DNA from: Veronia nyctiphanis
GTDB lineage: Bacteria; Pseudomonadota; Gammaproteobacteria; Enterobacterales; Vibrionaceae
Assembly: GCF_004116385.1 (NCBI RefSeq)
Contig: NZ_PEIB01000029.1
Location: 1-64,000 of the forward strand
Length of the DNA stretch: 64,000 bases
Reading direction: 5' to 3'
Positions 52,275 to 61,495 of the stretch are shown in pieces; the stretch's first letter is position 1, and every line of letters starts with the position of its first letter. The notes beneath the pieces are model-generated. The model was not told the origin of the DNA. It saw nothing but the letters and a program-made list of their open reading frames with translations, and ran no database searches. The translations under genes and the position numbers were made by a program.

Positions 52275-52910
52275 TTAACCTCCGATAAACAACGGGCTGT
52301 CGCCTAATGTGTAAACTTCAATCACGACTTCAGCAGTCGGATAATCCACAACCCGGTAGTCGACTTTGCGCCAGAAATACTTCACAGGGAGCGACTCCAG
52401 TGCCGTCAGGTATTCAACGATGTCAAAAAAGCTGCCGCGTAATGTCATTTCAATCGGATGCAAGTGATACCCCGCATCTTTGTCTTTGGTCAGCAACGCC
52501 GACGGCAACGAGCGCATCGATACCAGCTCAAGCTTGTCCGATTGCTTCAACACGCTTTCCATCAGTGATGACATCTGGCTGCTGTTGACGTAGCCCGCCA
52601 CTTGCTTCTGAATTTCCTGCGCAAGTTGCAGGTTCTTTTCTTGCTGCTCGGTCAGTTCACGATCAAGCTGTGAATCAGGGTTATCACTCAGCATTTTCAG
52701 TTGTTGATCATTCAGCGACATCAATTCATTGATGTTCACTGACATCGCACGATGTTGTTGCTCTTTCACCACCAACTGCTGATAAGCAGGTTCTATGAAA
52801 TTAAAAATGCCTACAGACAACACACACACCCAACCGCAGATCGCGATCATCCACTGCTCACGGCGGGTGAGGCTTTCAAAACGAATCTTTAATGTCTGTA
52901 ACATGGTCAT
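52275..52910 (-). CDS. mshJ: MSHA biogenesis protein MshJ (PilO/GspM-like)
   Basis: 211 residues: one membrane helix (WMIAICGWVCVLSVGIFNFI), coiled coil (about 45-105), ferredoxin-like periplasmic domain (LHPIEMTLRGSFFDIVEYLT). Overlaps the mshI stop by 4 bases. Confidence 0.87.
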   Translation of the reverse strand: MTMLQTLKIRFESLTRREQWMIAICGWVCVLSVGIFNFIEPAYQQLVVKEQQHRAMSVNINELMSLNDQQLKMLSDNPDSQLDRELTEQQEKNLQLAQEIQKQVAGYVNSSQMSSLMESVLKQSDKLELVSMRSLPSALLTKDKDAGYHLHPIEMTLRGSFFDIVEYLTALESLPVKYFWRKVDYRVVDYPTAEVVIEVYTLGDSPLFIGG

Positions 52911-54352
52911 TCCGATGCTACCTCATCTGAATCACGCTGAGTCTTGAGCGTAAATTCCAACAACTTGTCTTCGCGTTGATTGATTTCCATCGACGCAAAG
53001 GCCTTAGACGCCAAGTAACGATGCCTCTTGAACGTGGTAACCCATGCAGGTACCGCATCCGGTGATGCTGCCAGCCCTTTGATATTCAGCTGGTATGGCG
53101 AAATGTTGACTTCCTCAATCGAAATATCGGCTCTCGATGCTGATGACAAATCACGCAGCACGCCGGCAAACCCTTCCAATGAGGCTTTATCATGGTCAGC
53201 AACCGCACTCAGTGTTCTTTGGCTGTCGGCCATTTGTTGTTTCAACGCGTTCAGTTGACGCTTTTTCTCTTCCGATGGCAGGTGCAAAGATAATCGCGAC
53301 GACAGGTCCTGCGACGCAACACGTAGCTGCTCTAACTGTCCATTCTTAGCTAACAGGTTTTTACTGGCATCGCTTAACTGCCATTGCTCGTATGCATACA
53401 CCGATGACAGCAACAACATGGTGATTCCCCATGCGCCTAACATCTTTTCAAATGTCAGCCAAGGCGTCTTATGCCCCAGACTGTCACGGTAAAGATTTAT
53501 CAGCGACTCGGGGGTTTCCAGCAACGAGAACGCCAGTTTTTCTCTGAACGGTACGCCTTTTCTGAATTCAGGTGTTCGAACTTTTACCGTTAAACGTGCC
53601 GATAAGGATAACGCCAGTGCCTTATCATCCAGACTGTCAAGATCGAGAATCACACCGCGAATTTGTGTCTGACGCAGTTGCGAGCGCAGGTAATCCAGAG
53701 AGCGCTGTATCTCAAGTGCCAGCTCATCAATATCGGTTTCAGATAATTGATGACTGTTGTCCAGTGCCAAGGTTCTGATTTGGCGCTGGAAACATAATTT
53801 ACCTTTGCTGATAACCGTTAACTGAATGCCTCCGGTATACAGGCTGTTCAGTACCATTTCCGTACTGTCTGTATCCGTCCATGCCGCCAGTTGAGCATCT
53901 TCCACCGTCACTTGTTTTAGTCGGCACTGACGCCTCATCAGCATGGTACTGATTTGCAGAATGCTCGCTTTATTCGCCGCCATTGCCTGAAAACGGCCGG
54001 AAAGCGGAGAGTCAAACCCGTCTGCGACCACATCAAGCGGAGACTCAGACAAGTAGTCTTTCAGCTTAAACGGCAGTGCCGAAAACATGTCTTCCGGTGG
54101 CAGTTCAGGGTCGTCAATCAAGATAGATTGATACTGGTTGCGCCCAAGTAGCAGGCTGACATCCGCTTTTTGTATTTCAATTTTTTCAAACAAGCGTGAC
54201 ACGGCTTCAATGGTGTCGCCTGCAAGGATTTCTTCAACAACGACATCGCCATGAGTGTTAACGCACAGTACCTGATGACTAAAAATAGCCAACGACAGTT
54301 GCTTGCGTTTACGGCGCGTCAAAAACCGCTGAAAAAAAAGCGTATTGGACAT
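52907..54352 (-). CDS. mshI: MSHA biogenesis protein MshI (PilM/PilN-like)
   Basis: 481 residues. The cytoplasmic N-terminal part (about 1-310) is an actin-like PilM domain. A membrane helix (MLGAWGITMLLLSSVYAYEQ, about 315-335) and a PilN-like periplasmic coiled coil/ferredoxin domain follow. First gene of the msh biogenesis set, separated from csrD by 160 bases. Confidence 0.87.
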   Translation of the reverse strand: MSNTLFFQRFLTRRKRKQLSLAIFSHQVLCVNTHGDVVVEEILAGDTIEAVSRLFEKIEIQKADVSLLLGRNQYQSILIDDPELPPEDMFSALPFKLKDYLSESPLDVVADGFDSPLSGRFQAMAANKASILQISTMLMRRQCRLKQVTVEDAQLAAWTDTDSTEMVLNSLYTGGIQLTVISKGKLCFQRQIRTLALDNSHQLSETDIDELALEIQRSLDYLRSQLRQTQIRGVILDLDSLDDKALALSLSARLTVKVRTPEFRKGVPFREKLAFSLLETPESLINLYRDSLGHKTPWLTFEKMLGAWGITMLLLSSVYAYEQWQLSDASKNLLAKNGQLEQLRVASQDLSSRLSLHLPSEEKKRQLNALKQQMADSQRTLSAVADHDKASLEGFAGVLRDLSSASRADISIEEVNISPYQLNIKGLAASPDAVPAWVTTFKRHRYLASKAFASMEINQREDKLLEFTLKTQRDSDEVASE

Positions 54353-54498
54353 GAAGTCTTTTGCCTCAAAAATGAAACACTTAGATATTTTTCGAGATGA
54401 TGTGCGATGAATATATCAAAATTCATCAAAATAAACAGATCTCAATCACTGAAGAGACAAAAAAATGACTGGTTTTTATACAAAGATCATACTCAATA

Positions 54499-54518
54499 AA
54501 GTAAAGATATCTTTACTT
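54499..54518. repeat. Perfect 20-base palindrome at the csrD stop codon
   Basis: AAGTAAAGATATCTTTACTT equals its own reverse complement and covers the csrD TAA. As RNA it could form an AT-rich 8-base stem with a 4-base loop, but no clear T run follows on the minus strand, so it is not a convincing terminator. Confidence 0.6.
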
Positions 54519-56470
54519 CTTACGCCATCTCTGACGTCGTCTTTGGGTAGGTTTTATAGGTTTATCAGAGAGTTCCGGCCCTAACAGTCGTCCTTGTGCA
54601 CCCTGAATGCCAAGCTGTAGTAGCTGTTTCCATTCTGGGGTTGTTTCCACACCCACAGCAAGGACTTTTGTCGCTGTTGACTCACAGGCACCAAGCATAC
54701 TGCGGATGTAAAGCTGGTTTTCCGGTCGTTGATGGATATCTCTCACTAGGCTGCGATGTAATTTAATATAGGCAGGTTGAATATCTTTCACATAGTGGGT
54801 GCTGACGACAGATCGCCCAGCCTGATCAACCACCAGCTGGCAACCGAGGCCAGAAATTAGCCGGAGCGCTGGAAACACAGCATCAAAGTTGGTCACCAGC
54901 GGGCCTTCGGCAATTTCGAACAACAGGCGCTTTCTTTTGTCTGAGGTCAGTTGCATCAGCTCATTTCTGATCCAGCGCACAAACCGCCTGTTTTTAAGAG
55001 AGTACACACTGAGATTGACAGACACAGTGCTGAAGTGGCCTTGATTTATTTTTGTAATAACTTTCGTCAGAACAGAGCTGTCGAGCCTTGCCGTCATTCC
55101 AACCAACTCAACCCCGCGCATAAAACGTGACGCTTTAATCAGCCGACCTTGCTCATCATGAATCCGTGTCAGTACCTCAGTGTAAAGCAGATCTCCCGTA
55201 CGGTTTTTCACTACTTGGGTATAAAGCTCTAAATCATCTTTCTCGAAGACTTTAGTGAGTAATGTTCGCCAACGCACACTACCCCGGGTTTCCGGTGCCA
55301 CAACATTTTTACGAAACTGAGACCAGCTGTTGATGCCCTGAAGTTCGGCATTCTTGACGGCTGTTTGTACTTCGTCCATCAACCGACCACGACTCTCACC
55401 AAAGGTAAATATCGCCAGCCCGACATGGCACCAGTTTTCTTTTTCCATTACATCAGGAGGCGACAGTCTTTCGAGCGCACGCATTAGCTGTCCTGCGAAA
55501 AGTTGCGCTTCCTTATCGGCCTGTTGGACCAGAAGGATTGAAAATTCCGCATCAAAATAACGCGCGAGTATCGCATCAGGATATCGTTGAACAGCATTTG
55601 ATAGTACGACGCCAACTTCCTGAATCCATTCATCGGCTCGCTCTCGACCAATTTCATGTACCAGATCTTCAAAGTCTGCGACTTTTACCATCATCACTGC
55701 GCCGTGGTTACCCGTATCCTGCACCAATGCGTGGAGACGATTATCAAACATCACCCGGTTAGCAGCGCCAGTCAGTTGATCAAGGAAGGTGTTACTGCGA
55801 AGAAATGTGTCGAAGCGACTGCGTTCCTGTCTCGCTTCTTTAAGGCCTGATATCAGCTTATCCAGAGCGATACTGGCGGTCGCAGGCCACTCTCTATCGT
55901 CACTTTTAGCAACGTCTTCTGTCCGCCCTGCCAAAATTAATTTACCGCGCTCTTCCAATAGCTCAGCGCCAAGCAATTGTTGGCGGAGCCAGCCTATAGC
56001 CCAGACAATAGACATGACAATGATCAGCACAGCCAGGCCAAGCGAGGACATAGCCCCCAGCGAATACGTGAAATCAGCATAAGGCATGACGTAGGTGATC
56101 GCGACGCGAAACCCCGGATTGCTCGGCAATGGATAACCGATACTCGCCACATCAAAGCTGTTACCCATCTGATGAATTTGCTGATAACGATACAAAAGCC
56201 CCGTATCACTTCGGATCTCTAGCTCAATCACATCATTGGCTTTTAGAAGCTTTGGCAGCCAAGTGTTCAGGTTGTCGTTGGCATCTGGGTCGGCAATGGC
56301 TATATCGATTTCTGTAACCACCTGCCCCAGATAGTGCTTAATGAAGTCATTCCCCAGCTTATGAAAACTGACGGCCCCCCTATGAACAGCACAAACATGG
56401 CGCAGATCAGCATCAGCGTAAAAAATGCTATCAGTCGATTTGTCAGCCTAAGCCCTGCTGTTTTTTTCAT
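54513..56470 (-). CDS. csrD: RNase E specificity factor CsrD / MshH (one-base frameshift near 56377)
   Basis: Membrane GGDEF-EAL family protein that in E. coli promotes decay of CsrB/CsrC RNAs. Two membrane helices (LIAFFTLMLICAMFVLFI near the N-terminus; GLAVLIIVMSIVWAIGWL about residue 140) bracket a periplasmic sensor segment. The GGDEF site is degenerate (ARYFDAEFSILL) and the EAL motif reads TEVLTRI, consistent with an inactive regulator. One missing G (seven Gs read as six) at about 56377 breaks FIGGAVSFHKLGNDFIKHYL. Corrected length 652 versus 646 in E. coli. Confidence 0.91.
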
Positions 56471-56616
56471 AGAGCAATCCATTAGCAAAAAAGAGAGGAA
56501 TGTGGGCGTTACAGGAAAGTCAAACTCACCCTCGCCTCTAGAGTTTGGTGTATTATCGTGTGAATGCTTAAGAAAGTGAATGCAAGCGTGTTAATTGATA
56601 GGAAATATGCGTACTG

Positions 56617-57503
56617 ATGGATTGGATTACCTGCGCCAAGAGTTATATCACTGTGGTTGAAATGGGCTCGCTTGCCCAAGCAGCGAATCGCCTCAACACC
56701 TCAAGTTCAGCGCTTTCAAAGCGATTGGCATGGCTGGAAAGTCAGTTGGGCGTTCAACTTCTAAAGAGAACAACACGTACGCTCACACTTACTGACGCAG
56801 GCCGATTATTTTATCAGCGGGGAAAGCGGCTTTTGTATGACTGGAACCAGTTGGTTTCAGAAACAACATCCACCTACGGCGAAATCAGTGGTGTGCTGAG
56901 AATCGGTGCCCCGCTGGCGACAGGTAGCCGCTTACTGGTCAACTACCTCGCTGAGTTTCTCGATACCTATCCGAATATTCAGGTTGAACTGCACACATTG
57001 GCCTTGGGTGAATTGCCCGATCCCAGCCTAGACGTGGTTGTGACCCGTGAACTCGCCGACTTTAACTCCTCAAGTTATATCGCGACCAAGCTGTTTGACT
57101 TCCAGTCACGGTTCTTTGCCTCACCTGCATATCTGGCCCAACACCCACCGATTGTTGAGCCTGAGCAGCTACTTCACCATAACTGCCTTTTATACGGCAC
57201 GGAAATTCACCATCAGGATCATGAATTTGAACACGGTATCACCCTGAAGCTGCAAGGTAATTTTATCTCCCCCAACCCGGAAGCATTAGTGACAGCGGCG
57301 GTTACAGGATGGGGATCATTCTGGTTGGCCCCGGCACTATCCGCAAAGAACTCGATCAAGGGTTGCTTGTCCCTGTGTTGCCTGATTTGCGTGTCCCCAA
57401 AGCGTCTGCCTATGCGTATTATCCGAAGCTTGAGTTCAACCACACAAAAACCAAGCTTTTTATCAATTTCATCAAAGAAAAAGCCAAAAGCCTGAGTGTA
57501 TAA
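56617..57503 (+). CDS. LysR-family transcriptional regulator (one-base frameshift near 57307)
   Basis: Winged-helix N-terminus (AAANRLNTSSSALSKRLAWL-like stretch, residues 20-45) and substrate-binding domain from about 90. The reading frame breaks at AAVTG. One missing G (GGG read as GG) restores MGIILVGPGTIRKELDQGLL and a normal C-terminus ending KAKSLSV at 57503, 295 residues. The target genes and ligand are unknown; it is divergent from csrD and convergent with ssb. The uncorrected frame happens to run on to 57495 with an unrelated tail. Confidence 0.88.
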
Positions 57504-57532
57504 ACGGCACCGAAAATCTGACTTTCAGGCAT

Positions 57533-57562
57533 AAAAAAACCCAGCATTTTTGCTGGGTTATA
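57533..57562. terminator. Terminator between the LysR gene and ssb
   Basis: AAAAAAACCCAGCA-TTTT-TGCTGGGTTAT. The long T run is on the minus strand, so it mainly serves ssb. Confidence 0.75.
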
Positions 57563-57617
57563 GTATCTTTCGCTGTAATTTTACCGTTTTTCTTTACGGT
57601 ATTATTTTATACGTTTC

Positions 57618-58163
57618 CTAGAACGGAATGTCGTCATCAAAGTCTGGCAGATCGTTGTACTGCTGCTGAGGCTGCTGTTGCGGAGCGCTCTGCTGCTGTG
57701 GCGCACGCTGCTGAGGTTGCTGTTGCTGCTGGTAAGCAGGTTGTTGAGGCTCGCCCCATCCACCTTGTTGCTGCTGGCCCATAGGTTGCCCCTGAGGAGC
57801 GCCGCCCATTGCTTGGCCCGCGCCACGGCTATCCAGCATTTGCATTTCGTTAGCAACGATCTCCGTCGTATAACGGTCTTGACCGTCCTGCCCCTGCCAT
57901 TTGCGAGTTTGCAGACGACCTTCAAGGTACACTTTTGAACCTTTTTTCAGGTACTCGCCTGCAATTTCAGCAAGGCGACGGTACATGACGATACGGTGCC
58001 ACTCAGTTTGTTCTTTGTTTTCACCGGTGTTCTTATCACGCCAGGTTTCAGAGGTTGCAACAGTAAGGTTGGCAACCGCGCCACCATTCGGAAGGTATCG
58101 GATCTCAGGATCATTACCCAGATTACCGACCAAAATAACTTTGTTTACGCCACGGCTGGCCAT
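57618..58163 (-). CDS. ssb: Single-stranded DNA-binding protein SSB
   Basis: 181 residues. OB-fold ([20 protein letters not shown] to [13 protein letters not shown], about 1-112), then a Gly/Gln/Pro linker with long Gln runs, and the acidic tip DFDDDIPF that recruits repair and replication partners. The CTG/TTG-rich DNA at 57655-57775 encodes this linker. A candidate extended -10 (TGGTATTAT, minus strand, 58233-58228) lies upstream. Confidence 0.97.
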   Translation of the reverse strand: MASRGVNKVILVGNLGNDPEIRYLPNGGAVANLTVATSETWRDKNTGENKEQTEWHRIVMYRRLAEIAGEYLKKGSKVYLEGRLQTRKWQGQDGQDRYTTEIVANEMQMLDSRGAGQAMGGAPQGQPMGQQQQGGWGEPQQPAYQQQQQPQQRAPQQQSAPQQQPQQQYNDLPDFDDDIPF

Positions 58164-58578
58164 AATTCACTCCCAAACCTAAATATTGACCGATGAGCCC
58201 TCACTCAGCGGCTGGAATCAAACGAGCATAATACCAGAAAGCCAAAACTGATACGATGGCTTTGCGCACAACCCATTTATAAGATTTATCCCTACTGTTT
58301 GTATATTAACCACTAAATGCGATGACGTTGTGATAAAGCGGTTTGGATAGTCTGGAATGAGATAACATTCGAATTTTATCTTTCATCACGTACAAAAAAG
58401 ACAAGAAAAAGGCGTAACAGAAAGTCACCATCGTCATTGAGGAAAAGAAACAGAACACTCTCTTTCAGTCCCCATATCCGTTACATGAATTTTACATCTA
58501 TGACTTTACTTTCAGGCAAATAGCACATCTGTGATCTTGCGCTTAATAACTGTATATCTGAGAACTAATCGATCATTT
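58164..58578. other. Intergenic region between ssb and the kinase gene (415 bases)
   Basis: No gene seen. Contains the ssb promoter candidate and, at 58293-58312, a partial LexA-box-like sequence (14 of 20 positions match the canonical palindrome on the minus strand, ending in a perfect CAGTA half). Confidence 0.55.
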
Positions 58579-59375
58579 ATGAACGCAGCCGATCGCACTA
58601 TCATAAGGTCCTGTCTTGAGCATAAGGATTGTGTCAGTCATGTACCTCTCGGTGTGTTGCCCAAACTCAGCGAACCCGATTTATCTGGTCGTCCGTTTGA
58701 TCATACCTTGTTGCCTGCGCACGAAGAGCAGGATTATGGACGAGCGATTCGCACAATTGCCGCCAAGTTGGATTGCCAGCTTTTTTCTCAAAAACGTCAG
58801 ATTATCGCAGTGACTTCCCGCAAAGCATCAGAAGGGAAATCAACACTGCCATGACCTTGGCCCAGTCGTTGGCGAAGTCAGAAAGGACATTGCTTGTTGA
58901 TGCCGACCTGAGAATGTCAACATTGGGTATGCGCTTTGGCCTTCCTTTCAGATTGCGAGGCCTGACCGACTTGCTGCTTTTTGATGGAAGAGCCTCAGAC
59001 TTCATCAAGCCTACTGACACAGCTAACCTCGACATTCTGCCTGCAGGCAGACTGACAGAAAACCCAAGTGAACTGATACGCTCCCAAGAATTTAAGGCGC
59101 TGCTCAAGCAGCTTCAACACAGCTACGACCGAATAGTTATCGATACGCCGCCAATGAAAGCGGTTAAAGACAGCTTATACCTCGGGCAGTTAGCAGGTGG
59201 CGTATTACTGGTAATGAAAGCCAGTCAATCAGGGGAGAAAGCGTTAAAAGGTGCGCTTGAGACAATCTCTAACAACAATATTGATATCGATGGAATCGTA
59301 ATCAATCAGTTAAACATCGCCACTGCACCCGCCGCTGAAATACTTCATTCACTGGCACCGCTAATAGCAGTGTAA
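58579..59375 (+). CDS. CpsD/CapB-type tyrosine-kinase-like ATPase (one-base frameshift near 58844)
   Basis: 265 residues once one missing A (AA read as A) at about 58844 is restored. The first frame carries YGRAIRTIAAKLDCQLF and Walker A IIAVTSRKASEGKST; the second continues TAMTLAQSLAKSERTLLVDA with Walker A' (LLVDADLR) and Walker B (RIVIDTPP). This is the BY-kinase P-loop fold that in Wzc/CpsD proteins phosphorylates tyrosines to control polysaccharide export. It lacks the membrane activator domain and the C-terminal Tyr cluster (ends PLIAV), so kinase activity is uncertain. It has no polysaccharide export neighbours. The DHH gene starts 15 bases later. Confidence 0.8.
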
Positions 59376-59390
59376 AAAGGAAATATGCTG

Positions 59391-60356
59391 ATGAATCGCT
59401 TTGACGTATTTAATGGCGATGCCGACGGTATCTGCGCGCTTATCCAGCTTCGACTTGAAACTCCCTCAGACACTCAACTTATCACTGGCGTAAAGAGGGA
59501 TATCTCACTGTTAAAACAGGTACCCGCGAATGAAGCCTCTGAGGTTACCGCTCTGGATATCTCGATGGCAAAAAACCTGCCAGCACTGAATAACCTCCTA
59601 GAATCTGGTGTGCCTGTTACCTATGTCGACCACCACGATCCGGGCACAATTCCGGAACATCCTCAACTCACTCACCATATCCACACGGCATCAAATACCT
59701 GCACAAGTTTGATTGTCGACAAGCTACTCAAAGGTAAATACCGAGAATGGGCACTGGTGGGGGCGTATGGCGATAACATGCTGGCGACAGCCAATGCACT
59801 TATCAGTAAATCTTCGCTCAGTGATAATGAAGCGCAACAGCTCGAAAAGCTCGGTGTCTACGCGAATTACAATGGCTATGGCGCTAGCGAAGAGGACCTG
59901 CACTTTTACCCTGCTGATCTTTATCGACATATGGTCCAATTTTCCTCTCCCCTCGCCTTTCTCAATGAATGTCAGTCCGTCTTCGAAAAACTGGAGTCGG
60001 GATACGTTGAAGACAATAGTAAAGCGTCTGCCATCAATGCTTTCTCTGAAAAAACAGGCTCAAGAGCATTTATGCTGCCTGATGAGGCATGGGCACGGCG
60101 AGTGAGTGGGGTTTTCTCTAACGCTCTCACAAATCAGGACGCTGATACCGCCAATGCGGTCATTACCGAACGTCATGATGGCTCTTATCTGGTCAGTATC
60201 CGCGCGCCTTTGACTAACCGAACGGGTGCCAATGAATTAGCTTCATCGTTCCCAACGGGCGGCGGTAGACAGGCAGCTGCAGGGATCAATGCACTCCCTG
60301 CCGATCAACTTGATGCCTTTCTGGCAGCCTTCCACCAGCGTTATCATCGCAGCTGA
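59391..60356 (+). CDS. DHH-family phosphoesterase-like protein
   Basis: 321 residues from the ATG at 59391 (AAGGA 9 bases upstream; an ATG two codons earlier is possible). DHH domain motifs DVFNGDADGICALIQL near residue 5 and TYVDHHDPGTIP near 80. DHHA1-like C-terminus with the nucleic-acid-contacting FPTGGGRQAAAGIN. Family members degrade short oligonucleotides, cyclic dinucleotides or ssDNA; the substrate cannot be assigned. Apparently co-transcribed with the kinase-like gene. Confidence 0.8.
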   Translation: MNRFDVFNGDADGICALIQLRLETPSDTQLITGVKRDISLLKQVPANEASEVTALDISMAKNLPALNNLLESGVPVTYVDHHDPGTIPEHPQLTHHIHTASNTCTSLIVDKLLKGKYREWALVGAYGDNMLATANALISKSSLSDNEAQQLEKLGVYANYNGYGASEEDLHFYPADLYRHMVQFSSPLAFLNECQSVFEKLESGYVEDNSKASAINAFSEKTGSRAFMLPDEAWARRVSGVFSNALTNQDADTANAVITERHDGSYLVSIRAPLTNRTGANELASSFPTGGGRQAAAGINALPADQLDAFLAAFHQRYHRS

Positions 60357-60475
60357 TCTCCTGCACTGCCGATTGCGCAATTTAGCCAGTTGGCTCTGTT
60401 TCCGATCTCCACCCATACTTGGTTTGTGACCTTGCGCAAACCGCACTCTAACCAGTGACTGAATCGGACAAAAAG

Positions 60476-61300
60476 ATGATCAATAAATGCCTGTTTCCTG
60501 CAGCCGGATATGGCACTCGCTTTCTACCTGCAACGAAAGCCATGCCAAAAGAAATGATGCCCGTGGTTAACAAACCTCTTATCCAATATGGCGTCGAAGA
60601 AGCATTACAAGCAGGGATTAGCAGCATGTGCATTGTCACTGGGCGCGGAAAACATGCTCTGATGGATCACTTCGACAAAAGTTACGAACTAGAACATCAG
60701 ATTGCAGGCACAGATAAAGATCCTCTGCTCGATAACATCCGAACCACGATAGGTGCGGCTTCCTACACCTTCACACGTCAGTCCGACATGCTAGGTTTGG
60801 GACACGCAATTCTTACTGGCCAGGAAATGGTGGGACTGGAGCCTTTCGCGGTTATTCTCGCAGATGACCTTTGCGTGAACGACAGCGACGGTGTGCTTGC
60901 TCAACTGGTCAAAGTCTATGAGGAGTTTCGCTGCAGCGTCATTGCGGTGCAGGAGGTCGATGAAAGCGACACCCAAAAATATGGCATTGTTTCAGGTCGC
61001 GAAATCAAAGAAGGGCTGTACTGCATTGATAACCTTGTCGAGAAACCTGAACCCGGTAACGCGCCCGGAAACCTCGCTATTGTCGGACGCTATATCCTCA
61101 CACCCGACATTTTCGATATTCTCGCTAACACCCCACCGGGCACTAAAGGTGAAATCCAGCTCACCGATGCTTTGTTGAGCCAAACACAGTCCAGTACCGT
61201 ACTGGCCTGTAAATTTGAGGGGAAACGCTTTGACTGTGGGACGGTAGAGGGGTTTATCGATGCCACAAATCACTGTTATAAAAAGTATTTCATTGATTAA
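60476..61300 (+). CDS. galU: UTP-glucose-1-phosphate uridylyltransferase GalU
   Basis: 274 residues from the ATG at 60476 (MINKCLFPAAGYGTRFLPAT); a GTG at 60455 would add seven atypical residues. Nucleotidyl-transferase motif PAAGYGTRFLPATKAMPKEM, sugar-phosphate site LADDLCVND and VEKPEPGNAPGN. Makes UDP-glucose for LPS core, capsule and other glycans. galU beside uvrA is usual in Vibrio. Confidence 0.95.
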   Translation: MINKCLFPAAGYGTRFLPATKAMPKEMMPVVNKPLIQYGVEEALQAGISSMCIVTGRGKHALMDHFDKSYELEHQIAGTDKDPLLDNIRTTIGAASYTFTRQSDMLGLGHAILTGQEMVGLEPFAVILADDLCVNDSDGVLAQLVKVYEEFRCSVIAVQEVDESDTQKYGIVSGREIKEGLYCIDNLVEKPEPGNAPGNLAIVGRYILTPDIFDILANTPPGTKGEIQLTDALLSQTQSSTVLACKFEGKRFDCGTVEGFIDATNHCYKKYFID

Positions 61301-61380
61301 AAATCAGAACAAAATCTTTCGCCAAAACATAAACATGTCACCCAGTGATGGTATCATCCGGTCTCATCGTCGCCTCTCAA

Positions 61381-61402
61381 ATACTGTGCATTTATACATG
61401 CT
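61381..61402. promoter_or_regulatory. LexA-box-like site upstream of uvrA
   Basis: TACTGTGCATTTATACATGC (61382-61401) matches 14 of 20 bases of the canonical SOS palindrome, with an exact left half and a degenerate right half (CAT in place of CAG). It overlaps a -10-like TATACA about 100 bases before the uvrA ATG. Confidence 0.4.
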
Positions 61403-61495
61403 TTCTCTTTTTGATTACCGCGCTCTGTGCGATACTCAAGCGCTAATCATAATCCAATAGCCAGCAATTCAGCGACGCATTCAGGTAAGGTGGAC

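Noticed and set aside
57655-57775. CTG/TTG-rich low-complexity tract as a microsatellite or non-coding repeat
   Set aside because: It encodes the Gln-rich flexible linker typical of SSB proteins.
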